In this document: one piece after another, positions 25,179 through 34,841 of the stretch | How the letters are laid out: every line of letters begins with the position of its first letter | Position numbering within the stretch: position 1 is the stretch's first letter | DNA from: Bdellovibrionia bacterium | GTDB lineage: Bacteria; Bdellovibrionota; Bdellovibrionia; Bdellovibrionales; JAGQZY01 | NCBI GenBank assembly: GCA_030427805.1 | Contig: JAUICP010000006.1 | Coordinates: forward strand, 256,740 to 320,739 | Length of the DNA: 64,000 nucleotides | Reading direction: 5' to 3' | The notes under the pieces: model-generated | Databases searched by the model: none | The model's input: the letters and a program-made list of their open reading frames with translations, nothing else | Told to the model about the DNA's origin: nothing | Translations under genes and position numbers: made by a program

Positions 25179-27077
25179 ATGAATCCTCGTAGAAAATCAA
25201 GCCAACTCCTAGAAATAGCTGCATTAATTATGATTGCAGTTTCTTTGACTCTTTATTTTAGAGCGGCCATTTTTGGTTTTGTTGCCGATTCAGAAATTTG
25301 GACAATTACTCTCAGCCAACTGCTACCCAATGTCGGCAATGAAATTTCAATTTATTATAAAATAGTCTTTCATGCTTTTATCAAATTCGTCGACCTTTTC
25401 GCAGATACCAATATTGAAAGTTACGTTTACACACGACTTCTTTTTGCCCTCGTCGGGACCGTGACCCTCTATCTGACCTATAAAATCTGCTACGAGGTTT
25501 CTCGATGTAAGATTACTTCGTACTTCGCCGTAATCATCTTACTCTGCTCGACCCTCTTTATGGTACGCGGCTTTAGAATTCGTTCCGATATTTTGGCTGG
25601 GATGATTCATCTTTTGAATGTCTACTTTGTATTTCACATTTTTAGAAAACCAAAAATTTCATTACTCAGAGACAGTCTGATCCATGGAACCCTATTCGCC
25701 CTCATGATGCTAACAACTCCAAAGGCGATTTACTTTGCGATCGCTCAAGTTGTTCTTCTTTTAGGTCTTAGTAATTGCCTAGGGGGACAAAAGAAGTCTG
25801 ATTTTATTAAATTGAGCTTTTTTAGCATTATCGGCATCCCCTTAGTGGCACTCAGCTTGTCCTTTTTGGGTGAGATTGTGTATGCCATAGGAATCATCAC
25901 TTCACCGCCATCTTTTATTTACTATAAAGCCTACGAATTTTTCGAGAGAACCTTTAACCCTGCCTTTGGTTCTCCAAGCTACTTTTCTTGGCTCTCGCTG
26001 ACCTATTTGCGGCTTTTCGTAAAAAGAAATCCACTTTTGATTGTTCTCATTTATCTCGGATTTTACTTTCCGTTTGTGAAAATACTCTTGCGGAAAACTC
26101 CCATCTTTCCAAAAAGCGTAAAGATGGTTTTCTTTTACTACTCACTGGTGATTGCCCTTGCCACACTCTTACACAATGATAAATTACCCTTCTTTATCTG
26201 CTCCATGCTTCCGCCAATGGTAATTACGGGGGCTCTATCCATCGGACATATTTCTCGAGTACTCAGCAGTTTTATAAAAAAGAATAATACATTTGCTTTT
26301 TATAGCTTAAAGACAAACATCATTGTGATTTGCTCGCTCATTGTTTCTTTTAACACCTATTCTTACTTGAAAAGAATCAATGCTGGATCTAATGAGTTGC
26401 AATTCGTAACCGTTCGATACCTTGAAGACTATATCAAAGCTTCTGGCAACCCCACTTACTACGACGTGATTGGAACTTTACCCAAACAAAATTCAATTTA
26501 TGCTTTTGTTGGTCCCGGCGAAACCGCCTCGCTTTTTTGGGTAAAGCATAAGCTGGTCAAACAATCGCCGAGTCTTATTTTTTACTCGAGTAAGATGAAT
26601 TTTCTGGAACCCTTCTTGACGGCCCGTTTTCTCAATTTCAGCGCTCCCCTGGGCCATGGAGTTTTTGGCTACTCGCCCATCTATCAAAAAACGAGTGACA
26701 CCGAACTCTTTCCCAATACGAAAGTTGTCGAAGGCGAAGTTTACCGTGTTTTTGAACTCTCGAAACTCAAACCCATTCTCGAAAATTTCTATCCCGATCA
26801 GCTTCTCAGAGAGAATTCACTCAGTATTTTTAAAAGCGCAAAAGCACGACATCCCGCAATTCATCAAGAGTACCCCATTTACGTTCAATGGAAGAACGGC
26901 ATCACCGAAGTTTTCAATCCCTATACGAAGTACTCAACTCTCGAGGAACAGGCCGAATCGATCTTGATTTTTGACAATTATAAGATCAACTATTTTAGCC
27001 TCTACCCCATTGTGGACTTTCCGTTTCGCGACCCCCCTTATTTCATGAATCTCTTTCGATTTGATATCAATATCTAG
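25179..27077 (+). CDS. Polytopic membrane protein, GT-C glycosyltransferase-like
   Basis: A 632-residue protein with roughly nine to eleven hydrophobic helices up to about residue 400 and a soluble C-terminal domain of about 230 residues. After the first helix an acidic FVADSEIW sits where GT-C enzymes carry their catalytic acidic loop, and KIVFHAFIKF precedes the second helix, resembling the PMT/ArnT (GT39/GT83) layout. These enzymes use polyprenyl-phosphate sugars, which would fit the DPM1-like neighbour. The family call is from topology and context, not from a diagnostic motif. Confidence 0.6.
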   Translation: MNPRRKSSQLLEIAALIMIAVSLTLYFRAAIFGFVADSEIWTITLSQLLPNVGNEISIYYKIVFHAFIKFVDLFADTNIESYVYTRLLFALVGTVTLYLTYKICYEVSRCKITSYFAVIILLCSTLFMVRGFRIRSDILAGMIHLLNVYFVFHIFRKPKISLLRDSLIHGTLFALMMLTTPKAIYFAIAQVVLLLGLSNCLGGQKKSDFIKLSFFSIIGIPLVALSLSFLGEIVYAIGIITSPPSFIYYKAYEFFERTFNPAFGSPSYFSWLSLTYLRLFVKRNPLLIVLIYLGFYFPFVKILLRKTPIFPKSVKMVFFYYSLVIALATLLHNDKLPFFICSMLPPMVITGALSIGHISRVLSSFIKKNNTFAFYSLKTNIIVICSLIVSFNTYSYLKRINAGSNELQFVTVRYLEDYIKASGNPTYYDVIGTLPKQNSIYAFVGPGETASLFWVKHKLVKQSPSLIFYSSKMNFLEPFLTARFLNFSAPLGHGVFGYSPIYQKTSDTELFPNTKVVEGEVYRVFELSKLKPILENFYPDQLLRENSLSIFKSAKARHPAIHQEYPIYVQWKNGITEVFNPYTKYSTLEEQAESILIFDNYKINYFSLYPIVDFPFRDPPYFMNLFRFDINI

Positions 27078-27248
27078 ACCGTATAGATTTGAGATTTCAC
27101 TAAAATCGAAGCCTGGACCTTTGGGGTGAATGAAGTATGGTCACCTCCCCATTTATATGTCTCAAATACAGACAAAAGCTTATACATCCCACTATTCAAA
27201 AAGCCCTTTTGGCCTATTTGGGCTATACTGTTCACTGGAGAACTTGTG

Positions 27249-29114
27249 GTGAGAAGACGTTTGTTCAATAGCAAATTCTTAAAGGATTCATTGGGATATT
27301 CACTCATTGAGGTGACTGTCGCTATGGGTATTCTCGCCATTTCTACTGTCGGAGTTGTCTATTTGGTTTCTTCCGGAAACCAAACGAGCCAAGATCGCTC
27401 TCGCCTCGCTTCATCAAATTCATGTGTCGCATTAGCCAACGGTTTATTGAACCGAGTTAAGGGAACAGGACTTGCCATGTCCTCGACACCTTACTTTCCA
27501 ACGACCTATGATGCGGATGGAACAAGACACCCTGGGGGAGCCGGCTTACTCAACAGCGGTATCAACGCTGCCGATCGATGGCCCAACGGTGCGCCCTTCG
27601 ATATTTTGACTTTTGATAACTCAGATGCCAATCCAGACAATTGGTTTACCGTGACCAAACCAGCACTACTAATTAACGGTGTAATGAATGACTTGCTTGC
27701 AATTTACAATACAAGTCCGGCCAACTTTTGTACAAATGCCGCCGGTGCTGATTACAATAACATGATGAACATGGCTCAGTATTACGCCAACTCAGCTGAC
27801 GGTATTGATCCAGAACTTTTTGCTTTTGATCAAACCGATGATGGAGCTCTTGCTGGTAGTACCGCTGGTAACAATATTCCAGATGTGATTGAAGCCGGTG
27901 GCTTAACGGCTTCGTTGCGCATTCAACCCTACAATATTGATGATCTTGTGGTCTTGGGTGCTTGCCCAGCTGCACCTTTGCAACTGGCACCGGCCTCTGC
28001 GGTTCCCAATGAAAGTGCCACAGCCCAAATGGCGCAAACAGGTGGCATGCGAAGCGATCTTGGTCTTTTAACAACTGTGACAGTTAACTACACCGACCGA
28101 AACGGAACGGCCAAGAGCTGTTTTGTTCAACAGCGCTTTCAGTACGACAAAGAGGTCAATAACTTTCCGCGAATTACAGGGACCCTCGAAATTGAACCGA
28201 CCGTCGATCCCGGCGGACGCATTGGTGCAGTGGGAACTCCCATCTCTCCAGCGGCGATTCCCAATGGCGGAAGGCTTGCCCTTCAATGTTCAGAAGCCGA
28301 CTTACAATACGAACTCCGTCACACTTTAACTCCACAAAAAGAGGGGAGTGTTTTTCTCTGTCGAAATCGAACTCGACGACGAGGAGCGCCTCCTGGTGGA
28401 GCGATTCAAACAGTTGTCCAAGGTTATTGGACGGACGCCTTTTTTAGAGATACTTCGGATACGACAGAAACCACTGGAGAAGCTTCGACAGCTGGTACTT
28501 CTTATTTTGCCGGTGGTGCTTACTTTGTCGGATCACCCGATGGAGTGGCCACAGTCAACTGTACGGGTGGCGACAGTAATGGATCCGGAACTCCGTGTAA
28601 CACAAACTTTATTTTTCCGCCTCCGGGAACTCCGGCTTTTACTTTTAACCAGGCTAACCCTGACCCGGCACCACGATCGCTTTTTGCCAACCGTGAAGCC
28701 CTTGTTCAGTCGATTCGAGAACTTGATTACAACGATGCTCCCGCTGGTGGGGGCGCCACAGAACACTGGGTTCCCTGTGCCATGATCGACAATCTTAACG
28801 ACGTCACCGCAACCGATAGCGCTGGCTTAGCCTGTGATATCCCAGTCACACACACCTTTGCTGGTGGACAATACACCATTCAACTCGACGTTGATACCGC
28901 AACCGATTACGCCTGCGATATTATGCTCGACATCGCTGAAGTGGATGCCGCTTATAATATCTCTAGTGCCGACGCGGCTAACTTCTACACCCTAGAAGAT
29001 TACGTCGAGCAAAAAGCTCCCGGTGATGCCATCTGCTTTAACAATACTGCGGGTGTGGTCAACGGCGCGACAGCCGGCAACTTCTACTTCATCTGCGGCG
29101 GCGCCTGCCCATAG
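27249..29114 (+). CDS. Large pseudopilin-like protein (type IV prepilin N-terminus)
   Basis: With GTG 27249 as start (GGAG eight bases upstream; a second GTG at 27246 is adjacent) the basic leader ends at Gly16 and is followed by YSLIEVTVAMGILAIS. This is a prepilin peptidase site with Glu at +5 and the hydrophobic N-terminal helix of pilins. The remaining roughly 590 residues are a secreted-type domain rich in Gly, Ala, Asn, Asp and scattered cysteines. This is several times the size of ordinary minor pilins, so it may be a tip adhesin-like or pseudopilin scaffold. No pilus assembly genes are next to it. A longer upstream frame lacks a good ribosome site. Confidence 0.8.
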   Translation: MRRRLFNSKFLKDSLGYSLIEVTVAMGILAISTVGVVYLVSSGNQTSQDRSRLASSNSCVALANGLLNRVKGTGLAMSSTPYFPTTYDADGTRHPGGAGLLNSGINAADRWPNGAPFDILTFDNSDANPDNWFTVTKPALLINGVMNDLLAIYNTSPANFCTNAAGADYNNMMNMAQYYANSADGIDPELFAFDQTDDGALAGSTAGNNIPDVIEAGGLTASLRIQPYNIDDLVVLGACPAAPLQLAPASAVPNESATAQMAQTGGMRSDLGLLTTVTVNYTDRNGTAKSCFVQQRFQYDKEVNNFPRITGTLEIEPTVDPGGRIGAVGTPISPAAIPNGGRLALQCSEADLQYELRHTLTPQKEGSVFLCRNRTRRRGAPPGGAIQTVVQGYWTDAFFRDTSDTTETTGEASTAGTSYFAGGAYFVGSPDGVATVNCTGGDSNGSGTPCNTNFIFPPPGTPAFTFNQANPDPAPRSLFANREALVQSIRELDYNDAPAGGGATEHWVPCAMIDNLNDVTATDSAGLACDIPVTHTFAGGQYTIQLDVDTATDYACDIMLDIAEVDAAYNISSADAANFYTLEDYVEQKAPGDAICFNNTAGVVNGATAGNFYFICGGACP

Positions 29115-29185
29115 TAGAAGCTTCCTTTTGGTAGCGCATTTGCGTTATTCGCAAAACCCTCAACATCAAATAATCGAAATCTCTT

Positions 29186-30793
29186 CTAGCGTTTGAGTTT
29201 CCGTTTGATTTTGCCAAGAAGGCTGCGGCTGACTTCGTGGTATTCGGGGAATGAAAACATGTGGGCGATGGCAAAATAGGCTAAACCGCTAAGTCCAATC
29301 GATAGAAAAAGCGCTAGGGCTTTAAAAATGCGACTATCAGAGATACTTTCGGTCAGTGGTCCAAAGGCAAAGCCGATGGCAATGATTGGCAAGCCGCAGA
29401 CAAAGTAGCCAGCAACTCTCTTAATTAAAACTGCAAATTCTAATGAACCCACATTGCGCCGAAATAGAAAGCTGAGCATGGTAAAGTTCAAGCTCGCAGT
29501 AATGAGCGAAGCGATCACTAGGCCGAGAAGCCCGTATACATCCGTGAGGTAGTAGGCCATTCCTATATGAATAAAAAAGCTAATGGCCGAAACCTTTGCC
29601 GGAAGAAGTGTATTTTTCATGGCGTAAAAACTTTGGGACATGATTCGAATCCCAGCAGCCGTTAACAGGGTAAAGGCGTAGACCTTTAAGAGCTGCCCGG
29701 AAATCATGGCCTCTTCTTTACTAAACTTACCCCACACAAAAAGGACTTCGACGATTTCTTGCCCCAACATAAAGAGACCCATGGCACTGGGGACCGCCAA
29801 AAAATAATTGATGCGAAGGTAGTGGTTCGCCGTCGATGCCATCTTCGCTTTCTCGCCCCTCGAAAAGTAATCTGTCAGGGTGGGCAGGAGGGCTGTTTGT
29901 AAACTCACGGCTATCAAAGAAAGGGGCAATTCTAGAAGGCGATCGGCGACGTTGAGATAGGTAATCGAGCCTTGCTCTAAAAAACTGGCAAAACGGAAAT
30001 TCACAATCCCCGTCATCTGCACGATGCCAAGACCGACAAGACTTGGCCCTAAGGCTTTCAGTACCTGTCGCACACGCCTATTAAAAATATGGGTGCTCGG
30101 ACGCGGTAGATACCCTTGCTTCATTAAATCGGGAATCAGAATCCCGGCCTGTAATGCACCACCAATGAGGGCGGCGATGGGAAGAATCAAAACATTCTTT
30201 GAATCGGTAAAGTCAGCGTAGAGAGCACCACCAATGAGGGCGATATTTAAAAACACGGGAGCCAAACCCGAAAGGCCAAACTTTTTAAGACCATTGAGAA
30301 TCGCCATAAAATAGGCAAACATAAGAATGAAAAATAAAAAGAAGAGCGACACCCGGGCCATTAGAACCGTGTTTTCGATCTTACCCGGGACTTCTCCAAA
30401 ACCGGTTTTTCCGCCGACCCAGAGGTCAATGATTGGCTCCATAAAAACTAAGCCCAGGGTAATCATGAAAAAGATCAACAAAAGCAGAAGACTCATAACA
30501 CCGTTGATGAGTCTTTGAATTTCGGCCTCGTCGCCTTGCTGCCGGGTCTCTACAAATACTGGGATAAAGCTGACCGAAAGGGCCCCTTCACCAAAGAGCC
30601 GGCGAAACATATTGGGGAGCTTGAAAGCAGTATACCAGGCGTCGGTCACTTCGCGGCCAAAGACTGAGACCACGAGGACATCTCGAATAAACCCGGCCAC
30701 CCGGCTCGTCATGGTCCCCATTCCGAAGAGGAAAGCGCCCCTAGCTACAGAACCACCTTTATTTTGATTTGGCTCTGACTTCTGGCTCTCCAC
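29186..30793 (-). CDS. murJ: Lipid II flippase MurJ
   Basis: MurJ moves the peptidoglycan precursor lipid II across the inner membrane. The 535-residue MATE-like protein has about 14 helices and family motifs including SRVAGFIRDVLV, GREVTDAWYTAFKLPNMFRR and GEGALSVSFIPVF near the N-terminus. The start is GTG at 30793 with GAGGGAG eight bases upstream. It converges on the pseudopilin gene and diverges from rpsT. Confidence 0.95.
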   Translation of the reverse strand: MESQKSEPNQNKGGSVARGAFLFGMGTMTSRVAGFIRDVLVVSVFGREVTDAWYTAFKLPNMFRRLFGEGALSVSFIPVFVETRQQGDEAEIQRLINGVMSLLLLLIFFMITLGLVFMEPIIDLWVGGKTGFGEVPGKIENTVLMARVSLFFLFFILMFAYFMAILNGLKKFGLSGLAPVFLNIALIGGALYADFTDSKNVLILPIAALIGGALQAGILIPDLMKQGYLPRPSTHIFNRRVRQVLKALGPSLVGLGIVQMTGIVNFRFASFLEQGSITYLNVADRLLELPLSLIAVSLQTALLPTLTDYFSRGEKAKMASTANHYLRINYFLAVPSAMGLFMLGQEIVEVLFVWGKFSKEEAMISGQLLKVYAFTLLTAAGIRIMSQSFYAMKNTLLPAKVSAISFFIHIGMAYYLTDVYGLLGLVIASLITASLNFTMLSFLFRRNVGSLEFAVLIKRVAGYFVCGLPIIAIGFAFGPLTESISDSRIFKALALFLSIGLSGLAYFAIAHMFSFPEYHEVSRSLLGKIKRKLKR

Positions 30794-30966
30794 GGCCGCT
30801 GCTCCCTCTCGTTGGTGACTCTTCTAAGTTTACTATTTTACCAGTGATTACAGTTATTTAACATATTTTCATAGCAAGTGCTTGCGGGATGCGCAAGGGT
30901 GTGTTATCTCTCCCCTTTACTTAAAGGCCAGATATATGGCTTTTAGACTACTTCGGAGGTCTTAAG

Positions 30967-31227
30967 TTGGCAAATCATAAGTCTGCTGAAAAACGTGTTC
31001 GCCAAACGACTCGCAAAACGGCTGTTAATAATCAAGTTCGCAAAACTGTGCGCTCTTTCGAGAAGAAGTTGAGACTTGCTATCGCATCTGGTGATAAAAC
31101 AAAAGCCGCTGAAGCGTTTAAAAAATATGAGTCTAAACTTGGTAAAGCCGCTCAAAAAGGCGTTGTTAAGTTAAACACTATGGCTCGCAAAGTAAGTCGT
31201 TTAGCAATGCAAGTTTCTAAACTTTGA
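30967..31227 (+). CDS. rpsT: 30S ribosomal protein S20
   Basis: The 86-residue basic protein begins (f)MANHKSAEKRVRQ and matches S20 throughout. The start codon is TTG with GGAGG nine bases upstream; E. coli rpsT also uses UUG, where it takes part in autogenous control, so the weak start may be conserved for regulation. A strong intrinsic terminator follows about 55 bases after the stop. An upstream TTGCGG and TTATCT pair (about 30882-30910) could be its promoter but is weak. Confidence 0.97.
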   Translation: MANHKSAEKRVRQTTRKTAVNNQVRKTVRSFEKKLRLAIASGDKTKAAEAFKKYESKLGKAAQKGVVKLNTMARKVSRLAMQVSKL

Positions 31228-31283
31228 TAGATCTAAAGCTTTTATTCAACTGAGTTGGATAAGGTTTTACAGAATCTAATTGG

Positions 31284-31310
31284 AAAAGGCGGTTTTAGAC
31301 CGCCTTTTTT
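31284..31310 (+). terminator. Rho-independent terminator after rpsT
   Basis: AAAAGGCGG, a seven-base loop, then CCGCCTTTT running into TTs. It is a compact GC stem with a U-tract in the rpsT direction. The complementary A-tract lets it work in the opposite direction for the convergent PilZ gene, whose stop codon lies within the loop. Confidence 0.9.
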
Positions 31311-31735
31311 ATTGAATCTCGGCCTTCATTATTCAAAGCAAATTGCTGGGCGGCGATTTGGCTTCTCCGAGAAAAACTCGCCACCGTACTGCCATCGCGA
31401 ATTGCTTCTTGTTCTGTTTTAGCGGCGATGTAACTGCGAATCCACCTTTTAGCCTCAAATTTGGGAACCGTAAATTTAATCCCGTAGCGATAACCCACTT
31501 CTTGTTCAATTCGGTATAGGACTTCAGCCTGAAGAATGAGCGCCCCAGCCCCTGGAATCATGAAATTAACAACGATGCGATCGCCATTGTTTAAATCAAT
31601 AGGCGAGAGAATCATCATCCCTCCCTCACTGATTTGTCGACTTTCTGTCAGGTAGTAGGTTCCCTTGTGGAGAATACTCACCGTTCGTTCAAATTGTCGG
31701 CGTGGGGATTTACGCAAAGTCTTATAATCGCTCAT
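31295..31735 (-). CDS. PilZ domain protein (putative c-di-GMP receptor)
   Basis: A 146-residue protein with the PilZ c-di-GMP-binding landmarks: RxxxR in RRQFER near residue 13, then SRQISEGGM corresponding to (D/N)xSxxG. In place of D/N there is Gln, so binding affinity may be altered. The C-terminal 45 residues are polar and outside the domain. The ATG at 31735 is preferred to the preceding TTG. Standalone PilZ proteins often act in motility or exopolysaccharide control; no partner is evident here. Confidence 0.85.
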   Translation of the reverse strand: MSDYKTLRKSPRRQFERTVSILHKGTYYLTESRQISEGGMMILSPIDLNNGDRIVVNFMIPGAGALILQAEVLYRIEQEVGYRYGIKFTVPKFEAKRWIRSYIAAKTEQEAIRDGSTVASFSRRSQIAAQQFALNNEGRDSIKKAV

Positions 31736-31770
31736 CAAACTCTTATCGGAGTAATTTGAGAAGAGTTTAA

Positions 31771-31788
31771 AGGCCCCGACCAGGGCCT
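31771..31788 (-). terminator. Hairpin downstream of patatin-like gene
   Basis: On the minus strand AGGCCC and GGGCCT form a six-pair GC stem with a six-base loop, followed by TTTAAACTCTT, just beyond the stop of the gene ending at 31803. This is a plausible but not strong intrinsic terminator. Confidence 0.5.
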
Positions 31789-31802
31789 AGATCCAATTTT
31801 TA

Positions 31803-33776
31803 TTATAAGAAGTTCTCTTCACAAGCGCCACCAGCCACTGCCCTTCGCGGGTCTGGATAGCTGTTATCTTCTTCAATTAAACCTTCTACAAGCCAATTGA
31901 TCGGTGCACTTTCACGACTCCCGCTATAGTTGGCATAGGTAAGAAGCCGACTTTGCCCCTTTGCCGCCGCTGGCAGAAAGTTTGGAGCTTGCAGATTATC
32001 TCGCATCATCTGAGTCGCCATAAGTTGCCCTTCTTCATTACCCATGTAGAAGCCGCGAAAGACGCGATCCCAGTTCTGCAGCCACTCAGTGTAGTCGTTA
32101 AGATTGAATTGGGACATACTCATTTCTACCAAACCTGAATCAATAGAATCTGAAAGGCGCGAAGAAAAACGCTGAGTAATTTGATCAAGCGCAAAGGTCC
32201 CTTCAGTTTGACCTTCTTTGTGTTTGACTCCGAACATGAACTTTCTTTTTACGACAGAATATCCAGCGTCTCGCAATTCTTCCCACTTATCTGTCGTATA
32301 AACCGTCGGTAAGAAGGCGAGGATTTCTTTATAAGGAAAACCACCAATGACCATAAGACCTTCTTCTGACTTTTGCGTAGAACTCAATTGAAAATTAAAT
32401 TCAGTATCTCTTTCTGGGTAGTAGAGTGATTTGATTCGAATATTATCATCAGAAGGAGTACCAATGAGTTCGTTAATCAATCTTGGCTCGCGAATACTCG
32501 CATTCATGGCTGCCCATGATTGATCAACAACAGCAATGACATACCTCTTGATGAATGGGTCATTATTCATAACCAGGTCCCGATAAAAACTGGAATTAAG
32601 AAGGGCCTGGGCCGTACTCTCATCCATCAATAGGTAGACTCGTAAATCGTGATAAGGAATGCCATTGGCATTTTGTGCGAGTTCATCGTAGAGCTTTTGT
32701 CTGGATTCAAAGGGAACTGCAAACGTTCCAGTCACAAAGCCAGGTAGCATGGGCATCGATACGGGCTCTCGCAAATCAACATTGATTGCGGCCTGCTCTT
32801 CTTCGCTTAACTCAGTTTTCGCAGGGCGAATTCCTGTGAATCTTGAAGTCCACCGTTGCACCCAACCTATGTTTGACTTAACAAATCGATTGATCTTCCT
32901 ATTCGCCATATTCGATTGAACCAGTAAGTATTCATCGAGGGCATCGACTTGCCACTGTTCCATGGCATCGGCTGACACTTGATTAGGAGGTAAAGCTAAG
33001 TCCGTTACCTCGTCAACATTGGCAAAAATATCTCGTAACAAGGGGCTTTCACCCATGAGTCGTCGAAGCTTTCGAAATTCACGATCTGAATAAATATCAA
33101 TGGGGTTTTCGATAATGTCTCGACCGGCGTATTGGGCAAAGAAAATCATCTTTCCAAAATCAGCTGCCGCTACTTTTGCCGAAAGAGCTTCGGTCCAAAT
33201 ATTTGGTACAAGGGGTTCGTTTTCTCCTAAAAGTCTGTTTCGAATTCGCGTGCGAAGATTTCTAAATCTCGAAGTCAGCCAATCCGAAGAGAGATTCACT
33301 CCGAGGTTCAATAAGAATCCCAAACTCTCTTTTAAAGTTAAGTCCGCACCGAGGGACATAAAGCGAAGGGCCTTTGAAATTCTTCTGGCCTCTTCAGCAT
33401 TTAAAGCGCGATCGCCATTACTCAAAGTTCTTGTGACATCAGAAAGATTGGTATTGCGCAAAAGCCCCTGGTGAACCAGAGTAATTCCCGATCCCGAACT
33501 GGCTCCGATAAAACTTGAAGGAACGATGGCTACTTTCTTACCCTGTCTTTCATATTCTTCAGCTTCTTCGGCCAATCGGTCATAAACGCCCGATAACCAA
33601 GCCATTGTTGAAGCCCAGTCATAGCCATTGCCTTGGGTCGCAGCCGACATGAGAATAACTTGGTCGTAATCACTCGAAGAACTTCCATCGCCTTCTTGAG
33701 CAAGAGGGGCACCAAGAGCGCAAAAAGTGATGGTCAAAACGAAGAATACGGACTGTAAGCTTTTAAATTGCAGCAC
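31803..33776 (-). CDS. Exported protein with divergent patatin-like features
   Basis: A 657-residue protein with a signal peptide ending near Ala26 and a GTG start. The segment VAIVPSSFIGASSGS contains a GxSxG nucleophile elbow (Gly91-Gly95, Ser93) like that of patatin phospholipases. VVDQSWAAMNAS around Asp418 sits where patatins have the catalytic Asp in a D-G-G/A context. The glycine-rich oxyanion loop is not obvious; ILMSAATQGNG occupies its place. If real, it would be a periplasmic or secreted lipid acyl hydrolase, and Bdellovibrio relatives carry several patatins. The roughly 300 residues between Ser and Asp are unusually long. Confidence 0.55.
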   Translation of the reverse strand: MLQFKSLQSVFFVLTITFCALGAPLAQEGDGSSSSDYDQVILMSAATQGNGYDWASTMAWLSGVYDRLAEEAEEYERQGKKVAIVPSSFIGASSGSGITLVHQGLLRNTNLSDVTRTLSNGDRALNAEEARRISKALRFMSLGADLTLKESLGFLLNLGVNLSSDWLTSRFRNLRTRIRNRLLGENEPLVPNIWTEALSAKVAAADFGKMIFFAQYAGRDIIENPIDIYSDREFRKLRRLMGESPLLRDIFANVDEVTDLALPPNQVSADAMEQWQVDALDEYLLVQSNMANRKINRFVKSNIGWVQRWTSRFTGIRPAKTELSEEEQAAINVDLREPVSMPMLPGFVTGTFAVPFESRQKLYDELAQNANGIPYHDLRVYLLMDESTAQALLNSSFYRDLVMNNDPFIKRYVIAVVDQSWAAMNASIREPRLINELIGTPSDDNIRIKSLYYPERDTEFNFQLSSTQKSEEGLMVIGGFPYKEILAFLPTVYTTDKWEELRDAGYSVVKRKFMFGVKHKEGQTEGTFALDQITQRFSSRLSDSIDSGLVEMSMSQFNLNDYTEWLQNWDRVFRGFYMGNEEGQLMATQMMRDNLQAPNFLPAAAKGQSRLLTYANYSGSRESAPINWLVEGLIEEDNSYPDPRRAVAGGACEENFL

Positions 33777-33842
33777 AGAAAACCTACCTTTTCATTTAAG
33801 TAATTTCTCTGTGATAATTTCAAGATATGTGCCGAGAAGGCC

Positions 33843-34841
33843 CTATGAACAAGTGCGAATTATGAAATTCTCTAGCCAAATATGCGAAGCCACCGGTGAA
33901 GATTTTAAGGCCCGGTCGGTTTCAAGAAGGGCCTTTAAGCCCGCTTCGATATTGCGTTCGGTCCACTCTCTGGTTTGACCGAGATAATCCTTTAAAAAGT
34001 AGGGAGAAACACCAGCTCTTTGACTGAGTTTCGCTCCACTCAAACCCTCTTTTTGCCCTTGCTTAACAAGTTTTAATATTCGCAAGTGACGAGCCACTAA
34101 GGCTAATACGCCAAACTCGTTTTGCCCTTTATCGAGAAGCTGGGCCAAACAAACAAGGGCATTGGCTCGATCTTTTTGACCTATGGCATTGGTCAGTTCA
34201 AAAACACTTTCGACTCGCATTTTTGAAACCACTTTGAGCACATCTTCTTCGGTAATCTCTGAGCGCGTACCAATGTACTGACTGAGCTTTAATAATTCAG
34301 AATAAATGTCATTGAGGTTGGCGCCGACCAACTGGTGAATGAGGTTGCGCGCTCCAGGAGTCATGGCCACATCGATTTTTTTTGCGATGTAATCAATCCA
34401 CTGGGGAATTTGATTATCAAAGGGCCTTTTGTACTCAACCAAGACCCCGTTTTCTTGAAAACGTTTGATATACTTTTTTCGCTTATCAATTTTGGTAGCA
34501 ATAAAAACCAAAACCGTTGAATCAACAGGGTTTTCAATTATGGGCATGAGTTGATCCCAGGCTTTTTCTTTGAGGTCCTGGGCTTCTTTAATGATAACCA
34601 TGCGACGCTCGGTCATCATGGGAAGAGTCTCTATGACATCTCTAATCTGCACGGGCTCATTACTCTGCCCGTAAAAAACATCGAGATTAAAGTCTTCGAG
34701 TCCTTCACCAATCACACTGGTTTTCATGGTCTCGAGACTTTCTTCAATCAGAAAGTTTTCGTCACCGTATAAGAAATAAAGAGGAGCCACATCGCCCTTA
34801 TGAAGAGAAGTATGAAGTCGATTAGAATTCCAAACCGCCAT
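33843..34841 (-). CDS. holA: DNA polymerase III subunit delta
   Basis: HolA is the clamp-loader subunit that opens the beta clamp. The 332-residue protein begins with the family-typical LYFLYGDENFLIEE, followed by the degenerate AAA+ region (VFIATKIDKRKK) and the C-terminal helical collar domain. The ATG at 34841 overlaps the lptE TGA stop (ATGA), the usual lptE-holA coupling. Confidence 0.94.
   Translation of the reverse strand: MAVWNSNRLHTSLHKGDVAPLYFLYGDENFLIEESLETMKTSVIGEGLEDFNLDVFYGQSNEPVQIRDVIETLPMMTERRMVIIKEAQDLKEKAWDQLMPIIENPVDSTVLVFIATKIDKRKKYIKRFQENGVLVEYKRPFDNQIPQWIDYIAKKIDVAMTPGARNLIHQLVGANLNDIYSELLKLSQYIGTRSEITEEDVLKVVSKMRVESVFELTNAIGQKDRANALVCLAQLLDKGQNEFGVLALVARHLRILKLVKQGQKEGLSGAKLSQRAGVSPYFLKDYLGQTREWTERNIEAGLKALLETDRALKSSPVASHIWLENFIIRTCS

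Noticed and set aside
28348..28785. 145-residue plus-strand frame within the pseudopilin gene
   Set aside because: It lies wholly inside the longer gene in another frame, with composition of an out-of-frame read and no ribosome site.
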